Positions 53,040 through 61,358 are shown, numbered from the stretch's first letter. The stretch: 64,000 nt of DNA from VRUE01 sp963697805 (GCA_963697805.1 CAVOPB010000003.1:476508-540507); one strand, 5' to 3'. Program-made: numbers and translations. Notes: a model not told the origin generated them from the letters alone.

Positions 53040-54349
53040 TGGCCGGCCCCCCGGGCACCGACCGCTACATATGGCCGCTGGTCCCGAAGTCGCGGATCGC
53101 CGCCGAGGGGCCGATGGTCCTGGCCGAGGGGGCGGGCTCGCGGGTAACGGATGCCGCCGGGAAGACCTACCTCGACCTCAGCAGCGGGATCACGCGGGCG
53201 AGCTCGCTGGGGTACGGCAATGAGGAGATCGCCGACGCGGTCCACGCCCAGCTGCGGAAGCTCCACTACGCGGGGACGGCCGAGTACCAGGCCGACGCCG
53301 TCTTCGAGCTGGCGGAGAAGCTGGCCGAGCTGACGCCGGGTGGGCTCGGGCCGAGCTACTTCACCGAAAGCGGGACGGCGGCGAACGAGGCGGCGTTCAA
53401 GCTCGCGCGCTACTACCAGCAGGCGAGCGGCAAGCCCCGCGCCTACAAGGTGATCTCGCGCTGGAACGCCTACCACGGCGCGATCGGGACGCCGATGGCG
53501 GTCAGCGACTGGCTGGGGGTGCGGCTGCCGGCCGACCCGGGGACGCCGGGCGTCTCCTTCGTTCCCGGGCCGACGTGTTACCGATCGCCCTCGGGAGTGG
53601 GGGAGCCGCCGCTGAGCACCCACTACCTCGATGCCCTCGAGCAGCAGATCGTCCACGAGGGCCCCGAGCTCGTCGCCGCCTTCATCGCCGAGCCGGTGAT
53701 GCAGGCCAACGGCGCCCAGGTCCCGCCGGCGGATTATTTCCCCGGCGTGCGCGAGATCTGCTCCAAATACGACGTCCTTTTCATCGCCGATGAGGTGATC
53801 ACCGGCTTCGGCCGCACCGGCAAATGGTTCGCGATCGAACACTGGGGCGTCGAGCCCGACATCATCACGATGGCCAAGGCTCTGACCGCCGGCTACATGC
53901 CGCTCGGCGCGGCGATCGTCCGCGACGAGATCTGGGACGCGCTCGAGGTCTTCCCCGACGTCCATACCTTCGGCGGCCACGCGGCGGCGGGGGTCGCGGC
54001 GCTGACCGCAATCGAGATCTACGGGCGCGAGGGCCTGGTCGAGCGGGCGCGCAAGGTCGGCGAGCAGATGCTGGCCCACCTGCGCCCGCTCGAGGAGCAC
54101 GAGGCAGTCGGCGAGGTCCGCGGCCTCGGGATGTGGGCCGCGATCGACTTCACCAGCGACCCCGAGACCCGGGCGCCGCTCGACGTCGACGCGGTCCACC
54201 GGATCGTCCTCGGCGCCCGCGAGCTCGGCCTGGTCGTCACCCGCAACGGCGGTGCGATCGAGCTCGCGCCTCGGCTCGACGTCCCGCTCGAGGAGATCGA
54301 GGAGGGCGTCGACATCCTCGACCGCGCGATCGCCGCCTCAGGCCCCTAA
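53039..54349 (+). CDS. Class III PLP aminotransferase
   Basis: The 436 residues have the class III signatures: ESGTAANEAAFKLAR, the Asp in LFIADEVITGFGRTGKWF, and the PLP lysine in TMAKALTAGYMPLGAAIV. FHTFGG-like VHTFGGHAAAGVAAL follows. It moves an amino group between an amine or omega-amino acid and a keto acid. GTG 53039 overlaps the SDR stop. With a polyamine-type importer, it hints that the substrate carries an amine, for example an aminocyclitol or amino-polyol. Confidence 0.9.
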   Translation: MAGPPGTDRYIWPLVPKSRIAAEGPMVLAEGAGSRVTDAAGKTYLDLSSGITRASSLGYGNEEIADAVHAQLRKLHYAGTAEYQADAVFELAEKLAELTPGGLGPSYFTESGTAANEAAFKLARYYQQASGKPRAYKVISRWNAYHGAIGTPMAVSDWLGVRLPADPGTPGVSFVPGPTCYRSPSGVGEPPLSTHYLDALEQQIVHEGPELVAAFIAEPVMQANGAQVPPADYFPGVREICSKYDVLFIADEVITGFGRTGKWFAIEHWGVEPDIITMAKALTAGYMPLGAAIVRDEIWDALEVFPDVHTFGGHAAAGVAALTAIEIYGREGLVERARKVGEQMLAHLRPLEEHEAVGEVRGLGMWAAIDFTSDPETRAPLDVDAVHRIVLGARELGLVVTRNGGAIELAPRLDVPLEEIEEGVDILDRAIAASGP

Positions 54350-54367
54350 CAGGATCGGTAGGGGCGG

Positions 54368-54396
54368 TTGACTCTGTAATTAGGGCGAGGTAGTGT
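54368..54396 (+). promoter_or_regulatory. Promoter P3 of the P450-SBP2 unit
   Basis: TTGACT (54368-54373), a 17-nt spacer and TAGTGT (54391-54396) lie 18 nt after the aminotransferase stop. GTGTCCGA at 54393-54400 overlaps the -10, and its reverse complement TCGGACAC occurs at 54448-54455. The pair could be an operator with two half-sites 47 nt apart. The promoter differs from P1/P2 in both hexamers. Confidence 0.5.
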
Positions 54397-54432
54397 CCGA
54401 CGAACGGGTACAGCTACGGGGGTTATCGCCTA

Positions 54433-55659
54433 ATTCCATCTTCCATATCGGACACAAATCAGGGCTTCATCTACGACCCGTTCTCGCCTGAGATCTTCGA
54501 CGATCCCTATCCGATCTACGAGGTCCTGCGGGACGAGCACCGCCTCTACTACAACGAGGAGCGCGACTTCTGGACCCTGTCGCGCTTCGGCGACTGCCAG
54601 GAGGGGGCCCGCAACTGGGAGCTGCTCTCGAGCGGCAGCGGGGTCGAGCTCGACGACACCCAGACCTTCTACCCGGAAACGTTCGGTCCCGGCAACATCG
54701 TGATGACCGATCCGCCCGACCACCGCCGGATCCGAAAAGCGGTCCAGCCGCACTTCACCCCGCAGGCGGTCCAGGCCTACGAGACGACCGTGCGGAAGAT
54801 CGTCAACCGCCTCCTCGACCAGCTCGAAGAGAGCTCCGCCCCGGACCTGGCGCACGACTTCGCCTGGCGCATCCCCGTCGCCACCGTCAGCCAGATGCTC
54901 GGCTTCCCCAAAAAGGAGCAGGACCCGCTCGCCGACCTTCTCTTCGACTTCGAGACCCGCGAGCCCGAGGAGGAGGAGCAGGGCGATTACTTCGAGGTCC
55001 CGGCGGTCGCGCGCGAAGCGGCGGAGAAGCTCGCCGGCTTCATCTCCGAGCAGCTCGACGCCCACCGCGCGACCCCCGGCGAGGACCTGCTGACGGCGCT
55101 GATCGAGGCCGAAGAGAGGGGGGACCTGGCCCCGGAAGAGACCCGCGGCCTGACCTTCATCCTGGTCATGGCCGGCGTCGACACGACCGCCTGCCTCGTC
55201 GGCAACGGGCTGCACAGGCTGGTCGACCGCCCCGACGATCGCCGCCGGATCGCCGAGGACCCCGAGTTCGCGGCGCGGGCGACCGAGGAGCTCGTCCGCT
55301 GGGAGGCCCCGGTGGCGGGCGAGTCCCGGGTCGCGCTCGAGGACGTCGAGATCGCCGGCGGAACGATCCCGAAGGGCGCCCGAGTCTGGCTGTGCTACGC
55401 CGCCGCCAACCGCGACGAGCGCCGCTTCGAGGACCCCGACCGGCTCGACTTCGAACGGGCGCCGAAGCGCCACGTTGGCTTCGGCGAGGGGATCCACCAC
55501 TGCATCGGCGCGCCCCTCGCCCGCCTCGAGGGCCGGATCGCGTTCGAAGAGTTCTTCCGCCGCTTCGACTCCTATGAGATCGGCCCCGGCGCCAAACGTC
55601 ACCACCAACACACCACGCGAGGCTGGACCCGGCTTCCAGCCGAGCTGGAGCAGGGTTGA
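54433..55659 (+). CDS. Cytochrome P450, start unresolved
   Basis: Heme monooxygenase. The I-helix motif is VMAGVDTTACLVG, ExxR is EELVRW, and the heme-cysteine loop FGEGIHHCIGAPLARLEG. The in-frame N-terminus (GFIYDPFSPEIFDDPYPIYEVLRDEH) is typical and lies upstream of the first GTG (54700), which would delete about 85 residues. Between the in-frame TAG at 54391 and that region there is no ATG, GTG or TTG. ATT 54433 and ATA 54445 are the only near-start codons, so about 408 residues are encoded. No ferredoxin gene is adjacent. Its role may be hydroxylation or demethylation of the imported compound. Confidence 0.82.
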   Translation: MPSSISDTNQGFIYDPFSPEIFDDPYPIYEVLRDEHRLYYNEERDFWTLSRFGDCQEGARNWELLSSGSGVELDDTQTFYPETFGPGNIVMTDPPDHRRIRKAVQPHFTPQAVQAYETTVRKIVNRLLDQLEESSAPDLAHDFAWRIPVATVSQMLGFPKKEQDPLADLLFDFETREPEEEEQGDYFEVPAVAREAAEKLAGFISEQLDAHRATPGEDLLTALIEAEERGDLAPEETRGLTFILVMAGVDTTACLVGNGLHRLVDRPDDRRRIAEDPEFAARATEELVRWEAPVAGESRVALEDVEIAGGTIPKGARVWLCYAAANRDERRFEDPDRLDFERAPKRHVGFGEGIHHCIGAPLARLEGRIAFEEFFRRFDSYEIGPGAKRHHQHTTRGWTRLPAELEQG

Positions 55660-55693
55660 AAGGCCGGCTCGTCCAATCAGAAAGGATCACCCA

Positions 55694-56914
55694 ATGCGGG
55701 TTACCCGGATGAAGAAGTTGTTCGGCATTTCGACCGCGCTGATCGTGGCGCTCTGTGTCCTCGCCGTCTCCGGTTGTGGCGGAGGAGGGTCGGACGAATC
55801 CGGGAGCTCGGAAACGAACGGATCGTCAGCGTCGGGAGCGGGTCAGACCCTGACCATGCTTACCTGGGAAACGTACCACGAACAGGAATGGCTGGACGAA
55901 GTCGAAGAAAAGCTCGACATCCATGTCGATGCCGTGAACACCGGATCCATCACCGAGGCGCTGGCGAAGGTGAAAGCCAACCCATCGCAGTTCGACATCG
56001 TTCTGACAACTGCGGGCACACTTGACAAATATGTGGAGAGTGATCTCCTCGAACCGATCGACGTCGAACGTGTCCCCAATTTGAAGACCAACCAGCTTGA
56101 ACTGCCGTGGGAAGAAGGGGTTACGGTAAACGGAAACCTATACGGGCTGATGTACACGTGGGGAACGATTCCGCTGGCGTATGTGCCCGAATCGCTGGAA
56201 GGCCTGGACCTAAAACAGTATGAGAACGACAAGGGAGAAGTCATCAACTGGAATGTCCTCTGGGATCCCGCGCTGAAGGGAAGGGTGACGATCCTGGAAG
56301 ATGCTCTGTCGGTCCTGCCGACGGTGAGTTTGGCCCTGGGCTTCGAAAATCCCTGGGACATGGACGAAAAGGAATTCGAAGAATTTGAAACGAAGCTGTT
56401 CGAACTACGTCCTCAGGTCAGGGTGCTCGCGAATGGGGACAACGCCCAGGAGGCTGCATTCGCCAGCGGCGAAGCATGGGCAGGCCTCGTTGGTGGCCCC
56501 TATGCGGCGGGACACCTCAAGAAGGAGGGCACTAACCTCGTCGTCAAGAACGAAGCCGAACCCGGCACCGCGGTTTGGGTCGACAACTACTCGATCACCA
56601 AAGAGGGGGGCGCCAGCAGTCCGGCCAAGCTGGCGGCCGCTTACGAATTCATCAACTACACCCTGACGGTTCCGTGGCAGGCGCGTATGGTCGCGGAAAC
56701 GGGGCAGTCCGGAATGATCGACCTTCAGCAGGCCACCTCCAAGGAGGCGAAAGCTCAAAATCTGACCCAGGCGGAGATCGCGGAAACGCTGATCCCCGAT
56801 ACGGAAAAGGGCCCCGCCTTTTTCGACAAGTTGCACCTGTTGCAGGAATACAAAGACTTGGAACGCATGCTCGAAGTGTGGAATGAATTCACCTCAGGCG
56901 TAGGCGGCGTTTGA
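55694..56914 (+). CDS. ABC transporter substrate-binding lipoprotein, PotD type (SBP2)
   Basis: The 406-residue lipoprotein has the lipobox AVSGC with Cys28. It is homologous to SBP1 along its length (MLTWETYHEQEWLDEVEE, LWDPALKGRVTI, VPWQARMVAETGQSG, EVWNEFTSGVG). It has no permease or ATPase of its own, so it probably uses the importer at 39438-42378 and widens its substrate range. AAAGGA precedes ATG 55694. The DNA is less GC-rich than its neighbours, as in SBP1. A terminator hairpin follows. Confidence 0.92.
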   Translation: MRVTRMKKLFGISTALIVALCVLAVSGCGGGGSDESGSSETNGSSASGAGQTLTMLTWETYHEQEWLDEVEEKLDIHVDAVNTGSITEALAKVKANPSQFDIVLTTAGTLDKYVESDLLEPIDVERVPNLKTNQLELPWEEGVTVNGNLYGLMYTWGTIPLAYVPESLEGLDLKQYENDKGEVINWNVLWDPALKGRVTILEDALSVLPTVSLALGFENPWDMDEKEFEEFETKLFELRPQVRVLANGDNAQEAAFASGEAWAGLVGGPYAAGHLKKEGTNLVVKNEAEPGTAVWVDNYSITKEGGASSPAKLAAAYEFINYTLTVPWQARMVAETGQSGMIDLQQATSKEAKAQNLTQAEIAETLIPDTEKGPAFFDKLHLLQEYKDLERMLEVWNEFTSGVGGV

Positions 56915-56953
56915 TCTGAGAGTGTCTGTGTCTGGCTTGGAATGTGTCGCGCC

Positions 56954-56984
56954 GGGCGGGCCGGAGATGTGTGTCGGCCCGCCC
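56954..56984 (+). terminator. Terminator closing the catabolic cluster
   Basis: GGGCGGGCCG (56954-56963) and CGGCCCGCCC (56975-56984) form a perfect 10-bp stem with an 11-nt loop, followed by TTCT. It lies 40 nt after the SBP2 stop. The short T-stretch makes it a weak but credible intrinsic terminator. Confidence 0.6.
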
Positions 56985-57078
56985 TTCTGCCAGCCGTGAG
57001 AATTGTGCGACAGGAGCTCGCAGACTTCACGGGGGTCGAGGTCCTGGCTCGGGCCATTCGCTCCTAGCGCCGTATTCG

Positions 57079-57107
57079 TTGCATTGGCGCCAAAATGGCG
57101 CTACCCT
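57079..57107 (+). promoter_or_regulatory. vapBC promoter with operator in the spacer
   Basis: TTGCAT (57079-57084), a 17-nt spacer and TACCCT (57102-57107). The spacer contains the perfect inverted repeat GCGCCA-AAA-TGGCGC (57087-57101). Toxin-antitoxin operons are typically autorepressed by the VapBC complex, and this placement would do that. The predicted transcription start coincides with the vapB ATG at 57114, so the mRNA may be leaderless. Confidence 0.5.
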
Positions 57108-57113
57108 TGAATC

Positions 57114-57344
57114 ATGCCGAGCGTTCAGATAAAGAACGTCCCCCCGGATGTGCATCGCGTCCTGCGGCAGCGAGCAGCGGCTGCGGGTCAGTCGCTCCAG
57201 GAGTACCTGCTCGCCGAGCTCACCGAGCAGGCGCAGGAGCAGACGCTCGATGAGGTGCTCGACCGGGCCGGTGGCCGTGCCGGAGGGTCTCTCGAGCTCG
57301 CCTTCGCGACAAAGTCGCTGCGGTCCGACCGCGACCGCAGGTGA
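57114..57344 (+). CDS. vapB: VapB-type antitoxin
   Basis: The 76-residue protein begins with a ribbon-helix-helix DNA-binding pattern (MPSVQIKNVPPDVHRVLRQRA, GQSLQEYLLAEL), as in FitA/VapB antitoxins. Its C-terminal tail should wrap the toxin. Its TGA overlaps the toxin GTG. No Shine-Dalgarno is visible, in keeping with leaderless translation. Confidence 0.85.
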   Translation: MPSVQIKNVPPDVHRVLRQRAAAAGQSLQEYLLAELTEQAQEQTLDEVLDRAGGRAGGSLELAFATKSLRSDRDRR

Positions 57345-57733
57345 TCGTCGTCGATGCGTCGGTGGTCGCACCTGCCCTTGCCGACGACGGCGCTGATGGT
57401 GATCGGGCTCGCGAGCGCCTTCGGGGTGAGCGGCTCAGCGCACCCGAGCTCCTCGACCTCGAGGTCGTCGCCGTCTTCCGCCGGGCTTCGCGCGAGGGCA
57501 GGCTGGAGGAGCGGCGCGCAGCCCAGGCGCTGGAGGACCTGGATTCTCTCCCGGTACGGCGGATTTCCCACCGCCCGCTGCTGCCCCGCATTTGGCAGCT
57601 CCGCGAAAACCTGACGGTCTCCGACGCCGCCTACGTCGCAATGGCCGAGGCTCTCGATGCGACGCTACTGACGGCCGATCGTCGGTTGCGCCGGGCCGGC
57701 GTCTTTGACTGCGAGGTCGAGGTGCTGGCCTAG
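57341..57733 (+). CDS. vapC: VapC-type PIN-domain toxin
   Basis: The 130-residue PIN ribonuclease has the acidic active-site set: D5 in VVDASVV, the Glu in APELLDLEV, D in TVSDAAYVAMAEAL, and the last D in LLTADRRLRRA. VapC toxins cleave tRNA or rRNA when freed from VapB. GTG 57341 overlaps the antitoxin stop by 4 nt. Confidence 0.9.
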   Translation: MIVVDASVVAPALADDGADGDRARERLRGERLSAPELLDLEVVAVFRRASREGRLEERRAAQALEDLDSLPVRRISHRPLLPRIWQLRENLTVSDAAYVAMAEALDATLLTADRRLRRAGVFDCEVEVLA

Positions 57734-57804
57734 CAGTCCGGGATCGAGGGATCGCTTCGACGTCACCCGCGACATCCAGCGCCACATGGCCTTCGGCGCC
57801 GATC

Positions 57805-58371
57805 GCCGAGGCCCAGACCCGCTTCGACCAGTGGCAGGGACCCCGCAACCACGACCTACTTGTGTGGGCCCGCGACGACGTAGGCCAGTTCCCGGTCTGC
57901 GTCGAGGCCAAGGTCAACGAGACCTTCGGTGAGACGCTCGAGGACTACCGCACGGCGGCAATAGCCAAGCAGGAGGCGGGTGAACCCACCCATGCCCCAG
58001 AGCGACTCGCGGGACTCACAGATTCGATCGCCGGCTCGGACTTGGACGACCGTCCGGAGTTAGGCCGACTTCGCTACCAGCTCTTCTCCGCCACGGCGGG
58101 GACCGTGGCTGAGGCCGTGGAGGGTCGTGCGGTTCTTGTGATCAATGAGTTTCAGACACCGGGCAGCGATCCGAAAGCGCAGCGCACAAACGTCGACGAT
58201 CTCAACAGCTTTCTGGAGTTGGTATTCGGGATCGAGCCGCCAGGCGCCAGTGATTGGCTGGTGGGTCCTCTCCGGATCGCGAAATCGACCGACCGCCTCT
58301 CCACGGATACCGATCTCTGGGTCGGGCACCTGACGAGAACCTCTCACAGAGCCGAAAATACGGCTCCGTGA
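57805..58371 (+). pseudogene. 5'-truncated gene for a nuclease-like (PD-(D/E)XK pattern) protein
   Basis: From 57805 the frame reads AEAQTRFDQWQGPRNHDLLVW and continues with FPVCVEAKVNETFG, LRYQLFSATAGTVAEAVEG and VLVINEFQTPGSD. The D..(n)..ExK spacing (HDLLVW, VEAK) fits a PD-(D/E)XK fold. The first GTG (57862) comes after the start of this conserved-looking stretch, and there is no start codon upstream in frame, so the 5' part appears lost. The proposed family resembles a group of domain-of-unknown-function proteins, but I cannot confirm the name. It lies right after vapC. Confidence 0.55.
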
Positions 58372-58377
58372 TCGATT

Positions 58378-59226
58378 TCAACCCGCCGAAAGAAGCGCGA
58401 CCCCCACGGTCGCCGCGGCGATTCCCCACCCCTGATGGACTGCTATTCGCTCTCGAAGCACGGTCTGGGCCAATAGAATCGTGACGACCGCATAGAGCGA
58501 GACAAGCACGGCTACGACAGCAGTGTTCCCGAGCGAGGACGCAAGCAGGAACAGTGTGGTGCCCGCCGCCTCGAACAGACCAGCCCCGAAGATCCGCGGG
58601 ACAAACGGGCGTGGGAGTTCGAAACCAGGCCTAGCGATGAAAACCACGAGAAGAGAGGTGCACAGAGCCGCCGCCCGTGCCAGCCCTGAAACGCCAAGCG
58701 CGACACTTGCTCCACCCTTGGCCGAGAGAAGTAGGATTGTCATCGACACGCCGGCCATCACTGAGGCCAGGACTGTCAGCCCGAGTGCCCGGCGACTTAA
58801 GGCAACGTGTTTGGATAAGGCCGACGGCGCCTGGGTGATCGCAAGTACCCCACCGAGCGCGAAGGCAATCCCTACGCTCTGAAGAAGATCCGGCGGCTGC
58901 CCGATCACGATGGTGGTCACCGTTGGCACGAGCGCCGATCCGCATGCAATCAGTGGTGCTGACAGGCTCATCGCCCCAGCAGCCAAGGCCGCATAAATCA
59001 GGTTGAGGGCTACTGCCGCTCCGAACCCTCCCGCCAACGCACCGATCGCCTGGCTCGAGGACAGCTCCGGGTCACCGAGCCAACAGGCGACCGCAACGGT
59101 CACTAGGGCGACGGCGTTGATCCACATCGTGACGACCACTGAGCTTGCCCGGCGCGATGCCCAGCCGCCCATGAAATCGGAGGTGCCGAAGCAGATAGCA
59201 GAGCCCAGGGCCGCCAAAATAGTCAA
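58378..59226 (-). CDS. EamA/DMT-family permease
   Basis: The 282 residues form about ten TM helices in two EamA-like repeats (ILAALGSAICFGTSDFMGGW and GLTVLASVMAGVSMTILLLS begin the halves). The family exports or imports small metabolites. The start is TTG 59226; no better start is visible nearby. It is convergent with the truncated gene, 6 bp apart. The substrate cannot be read. Confidence 0.85.
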   Translation of the reverse strand: MTILAALGSAICFGTSDFMGGWASRRASSVVVTMWINAVALVTVAVACWLGDPELSSSQAIGALAGGFGAAVALNLIYAALAAGAMSLSAPLIACGSALVPTVTTIVIGQPPDLLQSVGIAFALGGVLAITQAPSALSKHVALSRRALGLTVLASVMAGVSMTILLLSAKGGASVALGVSGLARAAALCTSLLVVFIARPGFELPRPFVPRIFGAGLFEAAGTTLFLLASSLGNTAVVAVLVSLYAVVTILLAQTVLRERIAVHQGWGIAAATVGVALLSAG

Positions 59227-59711
59227 GGTTCACGCGAGCCTGATGGGAGATCCTAGGCCTCTCCGCGCTGCCGGAGGGCCTCCTGCCCTGCGCGCGAGCA
59301 TCGCCCTCCCGACAGCATGCTGCCGCTTCAGCAGGGCGTTCTCGTCTAGGTCGCGCTCCCTCGCCACGATTCCAAGACTGCCAAACAGAAGCCTCTGTGG
59401 TACTAGCCGTCGTACTAAACAGAGAGCAGTCGAGCGAATTAGGGGGCCGTTATGTCGCTTGCTGACGCCGAATAGAGCGGGGGAGGGGTCGTCTGCAGCG
59501 GTTGTGGTCCAGGCGGTCGCCGGTTCGAATCCGGTCGTCCATCCTTCAGAAAGCCCTGACGGCCGGAGTCGAAGACCATCCGGGCGCCGCAGTTCAGCAG
59601 CTCTTGGGGGTATTTCGTCTTTCGTGGCATGGGTTGGGAGTTCCCTTCCTCCAGGAGTAATCCTGGCTTGGAGGTCTCCGTCGAACTCGGTCTGGCTCAG
59701 TGCCGGACGAG
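59227..59711. other. 485-bp gap without a protein gene
   Basis: Long frames on both strands here are artefacts; one minus-strand frame contains GFEPATA, a peptide typical of translated tRNA antisense. The only recognised content is the tRNA-His 3' fragment (next entry). No promoter was convincing. Confidence 0.5.
59502..59543 (+). other. 3' half of a tRNA-His(GTG) gene, candidate attachment-site scar
   Basis: TTGTGGT matches the tRNA-His anticodon loop (anticodon GTG), followed by CCAGG (3' anticodon stem), a 5-nt variable loop, the T-arm GCCGG-TTCGAAT-CCGGT (59519-59535), the acceptor strand CGTCCAT (59536-59542) and C73, the discriminator found in tRNA-His. The 5' anticodon stem does not pair well and no matching 5' acceptor (ATGGACG) lies upstream. 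Such 3' tRNA halves are left by integrase-mediated insertion of mobile elements. Confidence 0.6.
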
Positions 59712-60479
59712 TCACGGCATGTGGATGCTCAGTCCCCCGTCGACGCTGAGCGCTACGCCGTTGATGAACGATGCGGCGTCCGAGATCAGAAACCCAACGG
59801 GGGCGGCGATCTCCTCCGGCTCGGCGACCCGCCCGATCGGGTGTGCTTTCTCGAAGTTGCGCTGGAAGTTCTCGGGGTCCGGCTGCGACGCGTACCAGCC
59901 GGCCATCATGGGGGTGTTCACGCCGGCGGGGCAAACACAATTGCAGCGAATCCCGGCTCTTGCATAGCGCGTGTTGGCGGCAACGGCGCGCGTAAGGCCG
60001 AGGACCGCGTGCTTGGTGGCCACGTAGACCGGCTCGCTCGGGTCAGCTTGGATCGAGTCGCTGGATCCGATGTTGACGATGCTTCCACCGCCACGCTCCA
60101 TCATCGGCCCGATGGCGTGCTTGCAGCCGAAGAAGACACTTCGCACGTTGACGTCAAACAGCTTCTGCCAATCCTCCTTCGTGGTCTCTTGCAGCTCCGC
60201 CTGGAAGTCGATGCCGGCGTTGTTGACGACGAAATCCAGGCCGCCACGGACGACTGCGCTCTGGATCGCGTCCACGAACACCTGCTCATCGCGGACGTCG
60301 CCGAGCTGCGTGTGAACCTCACCAGGCCCTAGTGCGGCCTGTTCGAGCTCCTCCAGGGCGACCCGATCGCGATCGACGACGATCACTAATGCACCGCGGC
60401 CGGCCAGGTGGCGGACGATCGCTCGGCCGATGCCTCGGGCGCCGGTTACGACGCCACCCTTGCCTGCGAGGTCTTCCAC
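59712..60479 (-). CDS. Short-chain dehydrogenase/reductase (accessory 1)
   Basis: SDR of 255 residues: GGVVTGARGIGRAIV, VNNAGIDF, the serine in NIGSSDSIQ and YVATK as YxxxK, then CVCPAGVNTPMM and NGVALSVDGGLS. GTG 60479 was chosen because GGAGG lies 6 nt upstream and the cofactor strand starts there. It follows a second SDR on the same strand after 26 bp, so they form an operon. Substrate unknown. Confidence 0.9.
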   Translation of the reverse strand: MEDLAGKGGVVTGARGIGRAIVRHLAGRGALVIVVDRDRVALEELEQAALGPGEVHTQLGDVRDEQVFVDAIQSAVVRGGLDFVVNNAGIDFQAELQETTKEDWQKLFDVNVRSVFFGCKHAIGPMMERGGGSIVNIGSSDSIQADPSEPVYVATKHAVLGLTRAVAANTRYARAGIRCNCVCPAGVNTPMMAGWYASQPDPENFQRNFEKAHPIGRVAEPEEIAAPVGFLISDAASFINGVALSVDGGLSIHMP

Positions 60480-60505
60480 GCTATCCTCCGCCCAAGGTAT
60501 GTAGA

Positions 60506-61282
60506 TCACTCCTCAGTCCGGAGCGACATACCTCCATCGGCCACGATGGTCGCCCCGTTGATAAATCCTGCCTCTTCGCTGGCGAGGAAAAGGTACAGGT
60601 AGGCGATGTCCTCAGGAGTCCCGACCCTCCGAACGGGGATGAGAGGGCGAATGCGAGCGATGCCTCCTGGCCCCATGGAGTTCTCGGGGTCCAGTGATTG
60701 GGGCGATTCGACCGTTCCCGGACAAACGGCGTTTGCCGTCAGCCCGAACGGGCCGAACTCGACGGCGAGGTTACGGACCAAACCGACGAGACCCGCCTTG
60801 GCGGCGGCATAGTGGTGATGCTCCGACCAGGCTGAGACGGTTCCGGCCTCTGAAGAGGTCGCGAGCAGCCGACCATAGCCCGCATTGCACATGTGCGGGA
60901 GTGCGGCGCGAAAGAGGCGCCAAGCACCGGTGAGATTTAGGTCGACGGTTGCGTTCCAGGTCGGTCCGTCCAGGCGGTCGAGCGGGATCCGTGGCGCGAC
61001 GCCAGCGTTGGCGGCAGCGATGTCGACACGCCCGAACTCCTGGAGACAGGTGGCGACGAGGCGATCGACATCGTCGTCGCTCCTCACGTCCACCTCGACC
61101 ACGACCGCGCGGCGACCTGCGTGCTCCACGGCGCGACGGACAGGTTCCACGTCGTGTGGGTCGTCCGGAAACCACGCAAGCGCGACATCGGCGCCGGCAA
61201 GCGCGAAAACGCGAGCGGTTGCCGCCCCGATCCCGGATGCAGCTCCCGTAATGACTGCAGCGCGGCCGTCGAGCGAGAACAT
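60506..61282 (-). CDS. Short-chain dehydrogenase/reductase (accessory 2)
   Basis: SDR of 258 residues: VITGAASGIGAATA, AANAGVAP (the NNAG motif altered), catalytic serine in TSSEAGTVS and YAAAK as YxxxK, and NGATIVADGGMS. ATG 61282 (FSLDGRAAVITG) is the natural start; a TTG 19 codons upstream adds no family-like sequence. An IS481 element ends about 70 bp upstream and may have displaced the native promoter. Confidence 0.9.
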   Translation of the reverse strand: MFSLDGRAAVITGAASGIGAATARVFALAGADVALAWFPDDPHDVEPVRRAVEHAGRRAVVVEVDVRSDDDVDRLVATCLQEFGRVDIAAANAGVAPRIPLDRLDGPTWNATVDLNLTGAWRLFRAALPHMCNAGYGRLLATSSEAGTVSAWSEHHHYAAAKAGLVGLVRNLAVEFGPFGLTANAVCPGTVESPQSLDPENSMGPGGIARIRPLIPVRRVGTPEDIAYLYLFLASEEAGFINGATIVADGGMSLRTEE

Positions 61283-61347
61283 CGCTCCGAAGATAAGCGG
61301 CAGACCACATCGGAGGTAGATCCACTCTGAGCTGAGCAAGAGGAGCC

Positions 61348-61353
61348 ACTAGG
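61348..61353. repeat. Target-site duplication, left copy (ACTAGG)
   Basis: ACTAGG stands directly before the left end of the IS481 element; an identical copy lies at 62397-62402 after its right end. Intact duplications indicate a single, fairly recent insertion. Confidence 0.75.
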
Positions 61354-61358
61354 TGTAG

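Noticed and set aside
59230..59940. Minus-strand 236-codon frame containing GFEPATA
   Set aside because: Such peptides come from translating the antisense of tRNA genes; the frame overlaps the tRNA-His fragment and an SDR.
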